This document shows positions 31,141 through 39,541 of a DNA stretch of 64,000 nucleotides, piece by piece. Position 1 is the stretch's first letter; the number at the start of each line of letters is the position of its first letter. The notes under the pieces were generated by a model. The model had not been told where the DNA came from. It searched no databases and was given only the letters and a program-made list of their open reading frames with translations. Position numbers and translations under genes: made by a program. This stretch comes from Pachysolen tannophilus NRRL Y-2460 (Eukaryota > Ascomycota > Pichiomycetes > Alaninales > Pachysolenaceae): the NCBI GenBank assembly GCA_001661245.1, contig KV454017.1, positions 585,909 through 649,908 on the forward strand, in the 5' to 3' direction.

Positions 31141-31495
31141 TTACCTTTTTTCTTTCTTTTCTTTTCTTTTTTTGTTTTTTTTTATGTCTTTCCTCCTTTT
31201 ACCTTAAGTTAGAATGACATTTTCTAGATCCACTTTCATAAGTAAGGAATTTCAGTTGAATTTATACCAACATTAAGACTTTTCATCAGAAACACAAAAA
31301 GCATCTTAGAAAAGCATTCAGACATGCATGTCGATAATGAGGTCGTGTGCATAATTTTAAATGTAGTGACTTTATGTCTAATTTGTCTTTTTCGAGACAT
31401 ACAACATTGATGATGTTGTATGTCGAGAAGGTATCAATATTTCTTTCTATTATTTATTTTAACTAAATTGAATAAATCTTTATTTAATCAAAAAC
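31141..31495. promoter_or_regulatory. MEI2-like/MSH5 divergent promoter with a 12-bp-arm palindrome
   Basis: 355 bp between two probable meiotic genes. Positions 31396-31424 hold GACATACAACAT, five bases, and its exact reverse complement. The inner TACAACAT-N5-ATGTTGTA is identical in half-site and spacing to the palindrome in ZIP4. It is 72 bp upstream of the MSH5 ATG and about 256 bp upstream of the MEI2-like ATG. The left part is T-rich leader sequence of the MEI2-like gene. Confidence 0.6.
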
Positions 31496-34187
31496 ATGAG
31501 TGTTGAAAGCAGAGGAACTGGTACTAGTGGATTTGATGGAGTTAGTGGCGCTAGAGTTAGCGCTAGTGATAATGACTTTGAAGAGCCACAATTGGTTGAT
31601 AATTACAAAAAAATTTTAGCAATTGATTTCAGATTTCATAAACTTGGGGGTTGTTTTTATAGTCACGAAGATCAAAAACTATTAGTTATAGAAGATACGA
31701 CAACCAATAGTCCTGATATTTATCTCGAGTCGGTATTGTTTCAGCTAAGTCCAACAGTTGTTGCTGTTAGTAGCTCAATTGATGATAGAATTGCTGAAGT
31801 TTTGAATAAGAATCGTAAGTTTGACATTACTGTTTCAAAACTTTGCAAATTATTTTACTGACACAATATATATATATATATATACATGTATATTCTTTGT
31901 GAATGTATTAGAAAAGAAATTCAACTATAATATAAATATTAGACCTTCTAGGGAATTTAGTTCAAAAAATGGTTCCAACTATGTCTTGCCTTTTGCAAAT
32001 TCAAGTGTTCTGGTTTGTATTACCCTCGCAAGATTTTGTGACCCCCTAAATTGAAAAAAAAAAATATTAACATATTTCAATTGTAGATGGTCTCTTGTTC
32101 TGCGTTGTTGGGGCTTCTTGAAACATCTGTCCTTTTGAAGGATCCAAGTACTGATGTTGAAACCATTTTATCTTCCTTTGAGCCGTTCATTCTGTAAGTA
32201 TTAGAAATATCTACTTCCCAATTACGAAAAATGTACATATATCAACTGACAATAATACCACACCACATACAAAAGCAATGATTATTTATTTATAGATGAA
32301 GATTCCCTTTATGCTCTCAAAATTTTTCCCTGTTCAAAAAATGATTTTAACGCGGATGGCGGTAAATCATCTGTTTATGACATTTTGAATTTGACTGGAT
32401 CAGAATCAGGTTCCCTGTTATTGAAAATTTGGTTGTTAAGACCTTTGTCTGATTTGGAAAAGATTAACAAAAGACTTGACACAATATCGATTTTAACTAA
32501 ACAAGAATACTCTGATGAAGTGGAGGATTTGATGAATTTGGTTAAAAGTTTGAACTCTCTGACTAGATTGGTATTACTGTTGAAATCAGGGAAATCTAAC
32601 TATAATACATGGTTAAAGTTATATAATTTTATATTAAATTCATATCAGATATTTCAAAAAGTTTCATCACTAATAATGAAAGGAGAAAATTGTGAAATTT
32701 TTGAAAAAATTTCGACGAGAATTGATCCATCGAAACTTTCTGAATTACTAAACACTTTACAAGTAACCGTCGATTTTGATGACTCTAAGTTAGAGAGTAG
32801 AGTAACAGTTTTGGACGGTTTCGATTCTCAATTAGACGAATATCGTAAAACATACAATGAAATGGAACTGATTTTGCAAATGGTAGCTTCAGAACTTAGT
32901 AAAGACATGGCTCCAGATCTAGCTAAGCTATTGAACGTCGTTTATATACCTCAGCTAGGTTATTTAGTGTCTATCGAAAATCAAAACTCTAAAATTGAAA
33001 ATATTGCAGTGAAGCTAGGTTGGAATGAGGTTTTCAGAACTTCAACCACTATTTATTATAAAAACTATGATATGGAAGAAATGGACGGATACTACGGTGA
33101 CATTTATACTTTAATGTGTGACTGCGAGATTGAAATATTATATAATGTTCAGAAGAAAATACTAAAGCATGAAAAGACACTAACTGAGATTACTGCTTTA
33201 CTTTCTGAGTTAGATTGTTTTTTAGCCTTATCAAAAGCCGCATTAATGCATAAATATGTAAAACCAGAAATGACAGATGACATTTCACTAGACATAGAAG
33301 AGTCGAGGCATCCTGTTTATGAAACCTTGGTTCCTTCATTTGTTCCAAATGATGCCAAATTAAATACAGGTGATGATGATTGCAATGATTTTGAACGCAT
33401 TATGTTGCTTACAGGAGCAAATTTTAGTGGAAAGTCAATTTATCTAACACAGGTAGCTTTGATTGTATATTTATCACATGTAGGCTGCTTTGTTCCTGCG
33501 AAAAAGGCAAAGATTGGAATCTGTGACAAAATATTGACTAGAATAATGTCCCGAGAATCAGTTTCAAGACAACAGAGCACCTTCATGGCTGATGCTCAGC
33601 AAATGTCAAAATGTTTAAAATTAATGAGTAAAAAGTCATTGCTTATTATCGATGAGTTTGGAAAAGGTACAGATATTAATGACGGACCTGCATTATTTGG
33701 ATCTGTCTTGAAATATCTTTCTTCTTTAAATAATAATTGTCCAAGAAGCATTGCCGCTACACATTTCCATGAATTACTCTCGAATACTTCATTGAAAAAA
33801 ATTTTAAACTTAAATCATGTTCATTATTACAATATGGAAATTTTAATAACAAAAGATTACGATACCTCATTGGGAAAGCAGTCAGATCAAATAACCTATC
33901 TATACCAGTTGAAAGAAGGTTTAGCGGGAGGTAGTTTTGGAATATTTTGTGCCAAAAATTCAGGTATTGACAACAATATTATAGAAAGAGCAGAGTTTTT
34001 TGTTTCTTTGTTTGAAAAAGGCGATGAAATTGACTTCGATTGTTACATTAAAATAGATTCGGATTATCAGAAGAGGTTAAAAAAAGCAGAAGACATAACT
34101 AGGAAATTTATCATTTGGGATTTGGATGAAGATGCTCAAGATATAGAGGTAAATTTAGGGGAAAAATTAGAAGAAATTTTAGATTAA
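31496..34187 (+). CDS. MSH5: Meiotic MutS homologue Msh5, four exons
   Basis: Msh5 pairs with Msh4 to stabilise crossover intermediates. Model: exon 1 31496-31814, intron 31815-31911 (GTAAGT...TTAG), exon 2 31912-32012, intron 32013-32086 (weak GTTTGT, branch TTAAC, GTAG), exon 3 32087-32193, intron 32194-32275 (GTAAGT...AAAAG), exon 4 32276-34187. Phases join to give 812 residues. Using the AAAAG acceptor rather than the nearer TATAG gives FILNDYLFIDEDSLYALKIF, which fits the MutS core; the other breaks the frame. The ATPase has Walker A TGANFSGKS (usually TGPN), the SRESVSRQQSTFMAD segment and Walker B LLIIDEFGKGT. The EFGKGT form separates Msh5 from Msh4. It lacks the mismatch-recognition domain, as meiotic MutS proteins do. 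Confidence 0.92.
32013..32027 (+). promoter_or_regulatory. Weak 5' splice site plus Mer1-like enhancer, MSH5 intron 2
   Basis: The intron begins GTTTGT, a poor match to the yeast consensus. Positions +7 to +15 (32019-32027) read ATTACCCTC, the same element at the same offset as in ZIP4 intron 1. Without splicing, translation stops at 32052. Confidence 0.5.
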
Positions 34188-34266
34188 CCATGTTGTTAAC
34201 CGCATCATATGGATATAATATTGCAAAAAAAGAAATAATATTACTACTATACATGAAATGATATAA

Positions 34267-35988
34267 TTAAACAAGTTTAACACTTCTAGACAAACCTTTC
34301 TTAATACCAGTCTTTTCACCAGCATATGGACCCTGTTCTCCAGTGAAAACAGATCTAATCGAATTAAGTTTCTTCTTAGCCTTTTCATACTTGAGTCTCT
34401 TCTTGACTCTTGAGTTTCTATTCTCCTTCTTTCTATGTGGGGTCAAACCTTTGTTCTTCAATATTTGGTAATTGATAGCACGTTTACCATCTTCATCAAC
34501 ATTTTCTTGTAACTCCAGTAATTTTCCTTCCTTCGCAGCTTTAACAGCTTGCTTGTGGTTATCTATTTTAAGTTTCTTTTTGGCCTCTTTTGAACCCTTG
34601 ATAGCATTATAATAGCTTTCATCATCAACTTCATTTATTTGTTTTGATTCCCTTTCTTCTTCCGAGTCATAATCGTTGTCATCCAAATCAACACCAGCAC
34701 CATACTTCTCAGTTCCTCTTTTCTGGGCCTCACTTAGTAACCTCTGTTGTCTTTCAAAAAGTCTTTCTTTGTAAGGAATATCCATATCACCTGTATATTT
34801 TGCATCTTTCTTATTTTGCTGTTGATCAATTTTGGAAGTATAAAATCTCAAAGTACGCTTACGGGCCTTTTTCTCTTCAGCGTCAACGTCATCAATTTCA
34901 TCACTACGTTTCTTAGCCAATCTTTTGATGTTACGCTTCTTGTTAATATCAATATTGAAATCTTGCTTCTTTTCTTCTTTGGTTTCTTCTTCATTCTCGG
35001 AATCTAATTCTGATTCTGATTCTGATTCTAATTTTTGTTCATCAGCTTCTTCTTCACCTGAAATTATTAATTCATCCTCTTCTTCGTCTTCAACAGTATC
35101 AGCCATATTAATTTCATCTGGAATTTCTTCGGCTTGTCTCCAAACTTCTCTGGTCATAAGTATACTTTCCATCACAGGGTGATCTTTTATAGAGAAATTT
35201 AACTCTTTTTTTTCCAAATTAGAGAAAAAAATTGCAAAATAAGAACTAATGGATCCCATATAAGCAGAAAGAGCTGTAAATTTGATTTTTAAAATTTCAT
35301 CCAGAGATTGTTCATTATATTTTGTTTTCAAATTTTGTAATTTCGAATTTAACATTGATAATTCTTTTGTCAACGGTATGAATTCAGGGTATGAAGTTTT
35401 CAATAAAGTTAATCTAGCATCTTTATCCATTGTAGAAATATCTATCAGATTTGTTGTATCAGTCAAGATATTTTTCAGTGGTTGATCGGTATGACTTTCT
35501 TTAGATTTTGACCATTCCTCCACCATGTCTTCATCCATATAATCATCCATACCTAATTCTTCCAAATGCTTTCTTTGCTGGCGCAAAGCTTCCTCCTCCA
35601 TTAACTTTGCTGTCTCATCGTCATTTTCATCAACAATATCATCCCCACCATAATAAGCTTCTTTAGAATGACCCCAACCGTTTTCTCCTTCTTGTAATTC
35701 CTTTAACTCATCTTTTCCACCAAAAAACTCAGCATCATCAGAATCTACAGCATTAGACTGAAATCCATACCTACTATCCTCTTCTTCATCATCAGAAGAA
35801 CCTTCTTCACTCAAAGCCATCACCTCTTCTTCGCTATCCTCATCATCTCCAAAACGTCTCTTTGAGTTAAACCCAGCTTTCGCCTCTAGTTTATCCTCTC
35901 TTTCTTTATTAAAAGCATCAACCTCATCTAGATCAATCTCTTCTTCAGCCGCTTCAGCCCTACCTGAATTCCGAGCTCTTCTAGCCAT
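34267..35988 (-). CDS. SAS10: SSU processome subunit Sas10/Utp3
   Basis: Nucleolar component of the small-subunit processome, needed for 18S rRNA maturation. 573 residues from the ATG at 35988 (MARRARNSGRAEAAEEEIDLDEVDAFNKERE). The protein is highly acidic in the N-terminal third and between about residues 290 and 340. A Sas10/Utp3/C1D domain lies in the middle (about 185-275). The C-terminal Sas10 motif is clear: AINYQILKNKGLTPHRKKENRNSRVKKRLKYEKAKKKLNS...GPYAGEKTGIKKGLSRSVKL. It is convergent with MSH5 (79 bp) and divergent from RPC53, another growth-regulated gene. Confidence 0.95.
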   Translation of the reverse strand: MARRARNSGRAEAAEEEIDLDEVDAFNKEREDKLEAKAGFNSKRRFGDDEDSEEEVMALSEEGSSDDEEEDSRYGFQSNAVDSDDAEFFGGKDELKELQEGENGWGHSKEAYYGGDDIVDENDDETAKLMEEEALRQQRKHLEELGMDDYMDEDMVEEWSKSKESHTDQPLKNILTDTTNLIDISTMDKDARLTLLKTSYPEFIPLTKELSMLNSKLQNLKTKYNEQSLDEILKIKFTALSAYMGSISSYFAIFFSNLEKKELNFSIKDHPVMESILMTREVWRQAEEIPDEINMADTVEDEEEDELIISGEEEADEQKLESESESELDSENEEETKEEKKQDFNIDINKKRNIKRLAKKRSDEIDDVDAEEKKARKRTLRFYTSKIDQQQNKKDAKYTGDMDIPYKERLFERQQRLLSEAQKRGTEKYGAGVDLDDNDYDSEEERESKQINEVDDESYYNAIKGSKEAKKKLKIDNHKQAVKAAKEGKLLELQENVDEDGKRAINYQILKNKGLTPHRKKENRNSRVKKRLKYEKAKKKLNSIRSVFTGEQGPYAGEKTGIKKGLSRSVKLV

Positions 35989-36055
35989 TTTATCCTCTAA
36001 TATACCCAATCTAATCCAATATCAATACCAATATCTTCTTATTCTTTTACTCGAT

Positions 36056-36134
36056 AAAAATTTTTTTATGCATTTTTTTAAAAACTTTTCAGTTTCAAAA
36101 AGCACTACCAATTTTTATCCATATTAAAAATTTT
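36056..36134. promoter_or_regulatory. Two RRPE-type AAAAATTTT elements, SAS10-RPC53 promoter
   Basis: AAAAATTTT occurs at 36056-36064 and 36126-36134 in the 219-bp divergent promoter. This is the core of the ribosomal RNA processing element (Stb3 site) found upstream of ribosome-biogenesis genes in yeasts. The background is AT-rich, so chance is possible. Confidence 0.4.
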
Positions 36135-36207
36135 CGTTAAAACATAATTTTAATATTGTAAAGTTGGAATGAATTGAAAAGAGAAAGTGAAAAGAGAAAG
36201 CAATAAT

Positions 36208-37596
36208 ATGTCGACTCCAACACGTAGATTGGATTCTTTGAAGACGAAGAAATCTGGTGCTAGTCCATCATCTTCCACTCCACCGGCAGCTTCGTCTTCT
36301 TCTTCTTCTTCACAGGTACTGCAATCAGCGGTTCCAAAATCAGGTTCAAATGCAGGACCTTCATCTAAGCCTAAGACAAGTTTGAAGTTTAAACCGAAAG
36401 CTGTGGCTAGAAGATCAAAGGAAGTTAGAGATGCTGAGGCTCCATTAGTTATTGAGAAATCTGAACAGGATTTGCCTATTCGTGGAGGTAGGGGTTCAAG
36501 TTCAAGAGGTGGAGGTGAAGGCGGCAGTGGTGGCAGAGGCAATGGCGGTGGTGGCCGTGGCGGCGGCCGCTTAAGAGATCGTGGAGGGTATTTGGGAAAT
36601 ACACATATGGTTACCGCGGGTCCATTAAGTTCTGGTGTTGTTAGCATTGATGATAAGAAATTAAACAGGTTTTCAAGTGGTAAAAGTCTGCTGCTATCAT
36701 CTGCTTTTTCTCCATCGCCTACACCTGCTTCTGCAACTCCTGATTTCTTAAAAAATTTAAGAACTAAACATGAGTTAGATAGAAAATCAAGGTCTTCTAG
36801 TGTAGATGTGGGTTCACGTACAATGTCAGAAGATGAAGAAGAATCAGAATTTGTTGTTGATGATAATGCAATGACAAAAATCAACATGAATAAAGAGTAT
36901 ATACTTGATGAATCACAAACTGAATTTTTCCCAGTTAGATCACAAAGAGATGAAAATTTAACAAATGAATACGATTCAGTAATCTTGAATCAGCATGATA
37001 TACAAGAAGGAAATTCTTTAGTAAAGAATGAAACAACAAATGAAACAAAAATACTTCATGGTAGTAATGGTGAAAAAGACTATATTACTCCTGATTTGAA
37101 AAATGATGCAATGGGTTCATATCAGTTGGGAGAAGAAAAATCAAGATTGCTGAATGATCATAGAAAGATTCTGGAACTTATTAAAAACAATAAAGACCTG
37201 GACGGAGATTTAGACATGTCTGGAAATGACGATAATCAAGAATTTTTATTTTTCCAGTTACCTAAATTATTACCAGATTTTAAAAAAGTTAATGGTGATG
37301 ATGTTGAAGAAGGAAATGATCAAAATTTGAGTGGAAAAATAGGAAACCTTCGTTTCCACAAATCAGGTAAACTTACAATCAAGTTGGGAAATATTGTATT
37401 TGATGTTACTAGAGGTGGTAGTAGTAATTTTTTACAAGACATAGTACAAATAGAATATAAGAAGAAAGAACAAGATGATAATAATACCATGGAAAATGAT
37501 GCTGATCAGGAAGATCATCAGGAAACACAGATTTATCATTTGGGACATTTATTTGAAAATCTTGTCGTCACCCCTACTGTTAATCAAAACTATTAG
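36208..37596 (+). CDS. RPC53: RNA polymerase III subunit C53 (Rpc4 family)
   Basis: Rpc53 pairs with Rpc37 in a TFIIF-like subcomplex of polymerase III that acts in termination and reinitiation. 462 residues from the ATG at 36208. Visible: SLKFKPKAVARRSKEVRDA, a Gly/Arg-rich segment (about 92-125), then NTHMVTAGPLSSGVV. The conserved C-terminal RPC4 domain (about 385-460) has GNLRFHKSGKLTIKLGNIVFDVTRGGSSNFLQDIVQIE and a final YHLGHLFENLVVTPTV. Two CTG codons sit in a Ser-rich run (GKSxxLSSAFSPSP), which suits CTG as Ser. Convergent with CCL1 (72 bp). Confidence 0.93.
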   Translation: MSTPTRRLDSLKTKKSGASPSSSTPPAASSSSSSSQVLQSAVPKSGSNAGPSSKPKTSLKFKPKAVARRSKEVRDAEAPLVIEKSEQDLPIRGGRGSSSRGGGEGGSGGRGNGGGGRGGGRLRDRGGYLGNTHMVTAGPLSSGVVSIDDKKLNRFSSGKSLLLSSAFSPSPTPASATPDFLKNLRTKHELDRKSRSSSVDVGSRTMSEDEEESEFVVDDNAMTKINMNKEYILDESQTEFFPVRSQRDENLTNEYDSVILNQHDIQEGNSLVKNETTNETKILHGSNGEKDYITPDLKNDAMGSYQLGEEKSRLLNDHRKILELIKNNKDLDGDLDMSGNDDNQEFLFFQLPKLLPDFKKVNGDDVEEGNDQNLSGKIGNLRFHKSGKLTIKLGNIVFDVTRGGSSNFLQDIVQIEYKKKEQDDNNTMENDADQEDHQETQIYHLGHLFENLVVTPTVNQNY

Positions 37597-37668
37597 GTTG
37601 CATTTGTTTTTTTTGTTTGTTTGTATATTAGACCTATAAAATGTAATTTATCCACCATTGTCAAATAA

Positions 37669-38928
37669 CTATACTTTTAATCTTTTTGATTCTTGTTCAT
37701 CTTCAGTATCTTTTGTAGCTTCAGAGAGATCAATTGCCGTTGAGCTATGTTCTTTACTAGCAGCAGAGTTAACGCTTAAAGAGTTATCACCTGGAGTTTC
37801 CGCATCAGCATCTTCTCTCTTTCTCTTGAAGGTTTTTGCAGGATTTATACAAAAATGAACTTTTTTACCAATCAATTTTGCTTCGTCAATGGAAGGTTCT
37901 CTTGAGTTTTTATCAATAATAGTATTTTCACAATTTTCAATTACTTCTAACAATTTTTGATAATTTTTTCGATATTCATCTTCACTATCATTTTCATCGC
38001 CATCTTCTGCCTCTTTTTCATCATTTTCATTTTCCTTTTCCTTTTTAACTGTCACGCTCCCACTATCTGATACAGAAGCAGAATCTTCTTTTTCTTCTTT
38101 TATTGATACTAATCCATTCTTTATTTTCGATTTTCTTTCTTTCAAAAATTTTTTCTTTAAATACCGGTCAATTAACTCTTTATCAGCTTTCCTCCACAGT
38201 GCCAATGAAATTTGAGGTGGTGTAAATAAGAAAATTGCATCTGACATTATTGCTTCATTAACAACTCCTCTTGCCTTATCATAACTCTTACCAATGACAT
38301 TTTTATCAACACGAGGCATAACATCTTGAAGATCCAAGTAGAACCCATATAAAGACCTGAAGGGATGACGAACCATTAATGTAAAATGCAAACTTTTTAT
38401 TATTTGATATTCATATTTCAATATTGACTCTGGAGTTGTATTATTTATTTTTTTAGAAAAAGTATTAATTGAAATGAAATAATTTTCAACCTTGGCAGCA
38501 AGAAAAAGACAAGTAAGCATAATGTTCTTTGGGTGATATTCCATCACTGAATTAACTAAATAAAATTTTTTTAAAAAAGATATAGCAGTTCCTCTAACTT
38601 GAGAAGGCATTTTAAACATATTAGCTAACCCAACAGCTTTCCTAGCAAAAAAATTTATAAGTAACAATTCTTCCTCAATTGTAAGCGTCTCAACATCAAC
38701 TGACTCAAACATCAAAGTATGCGGATTCTTAACTTTACTGGCTTTTGCCAAAGTAATCTGACAACCTCTTTTATTTGTCTCTATACGTTTTGCAAGTAAT
38801 TCATCTTTTGTAAAAGACCATATTCTGTATTGCGATGATGTACGGTATAAATCATCAAAAGTTACACCTTTAGATGGTTTTTCATTACCAGTTCCTTCCA
38901 CAACACCATTCAAAGCTGAAGCAGCCAT
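37669..38928 (-). CDS. CCL1: Cyclin H of TFIIH/CAK
   Basis: Ccl1 partners the kinase Kin28, which phosphorylates the Rpb1 heptads encoded in this same window. 419 residues. The cyclin box spans about residues 80-250: EEELLLINFFARKAVGLANMF, VRGTAISFLKKFYLVNSVMEYHPKNIMLTCLFLAAKVENYFISI, YEYQIIKSLHFTLMVRHPFRSLYGFYLDL. The N-terminal DDLYRTSSQYRIWSFTKDELLAKR is the cyclin H helix. The C-terminal third is acidic and Lys-rich. Start ATG at 38928. Confidence 0.95.
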   Translation of the reverse strand: MAASALNGVVEGTGNEKPSKGVTFDDLYRTSSQYRIWSFTKDELLAKRIETNKRGCQITLAKASKVKNPHTLMFESVDVETLTIEEELLLINFFARKAVGLANMFKMPSQVRGTAISFLKKFYLVNSVMEYHPKNIMLTCLFLAAKVENYFISINTFSKKINNTTPESILKYEYQIIKSLHFTLMVRHPFRSLYGFYLDLQDVMPRVDKNVIGKSYDKARGVVNEAIMSDAIFLFTPPQISLALWRKADKELIDRYLKKKFLKERKSKIKNGLVSIKEEKEDSASVSDSGSVTVKKEKENENDEKEAEDGDENDSEDEYRKNYQKLLEVIENCENTIIDKNSREPSIDEAKLIGKKVHFCINPAKTFKRKREDADAETPGDNSLSVNSAASKEHSSTAIDLSEATKDTEDEQESKRLKV

Positions 38929-39541
38929 TCTTATAATGGTAGCAAATAATTGTTCAATCTAAACTTCCAATTACTCAGAAATCCATCTAGTGGTTATTAT
39001 TAAAAGATAGCTAGCTAACTATCTATCTATTCACCTCCTGCACTGAAGGATTTATAGTTTATAGCTTTTACAACTATACAACAAATCCTAATTCCCACTA
39101 CACGACCAAACCTCCATTTTCATGGACATCAAAACTACAAGAGACGAGATCTAATTGACAATGATCTAGATATAGATATAGATATATAGATATATCTATC
39201 GGCTATATATCTACAGGGTAGTTTATGATTTTTAAAAAATGCTTTCAAAAAACATATGTTCATTCATTAGCGCTTGAAAATAAAACAATAGTTGTAATAA
39301 AAAAGAGATAGAAGACAATAAAACGCAAACGTTATTATAGCTCCTTTCTAAAAATCAAAAATCAAAAATTGTCAAGTGAATATAATAATTATAGTAATAA
39401 TAATAAAAAAAAAAAAAGTTTAAAAAAATTGCTCTATTTTCTCTTTATGGTCGTCATTTCAGTTTCATTTTCTTCCATTTTTTTTTATACTTTTTTTAAA
39501 GGTGTTTATTTGCAATTTTAATAATTTTTCTGTACTTTTAT
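38929..39541. other. ATP1 3' end and CCL1 promoter
   Basis: 613 bp between tandem minus-strand genes. Around 39170-39215 there are overlapping TAGATATA repeats that form an inverted repeat (GATATATAG at 39181 and CTATATATC at about 39203). The ATP1-proximal part is rich in A and T runs. No gene seen. Confidence 0.4.

Noticed and set aside
32276-32297. TATAG (32295) as the MSH5 intron 3 acceptor
   Set aside because: It puts an immediate stop in frame; the upstream AAAAG keeps the frame and adds a family-like segment.
36187-36207. Upstream start of RPC53 at 36187, and similar non-ATG starts of SAS10 (36009) and the globin gene (58025)
   Set aside because: These begin with GTG or TTG in leader sequence; the first ATG codons at 36208, 35988 and 57950 match the families better.
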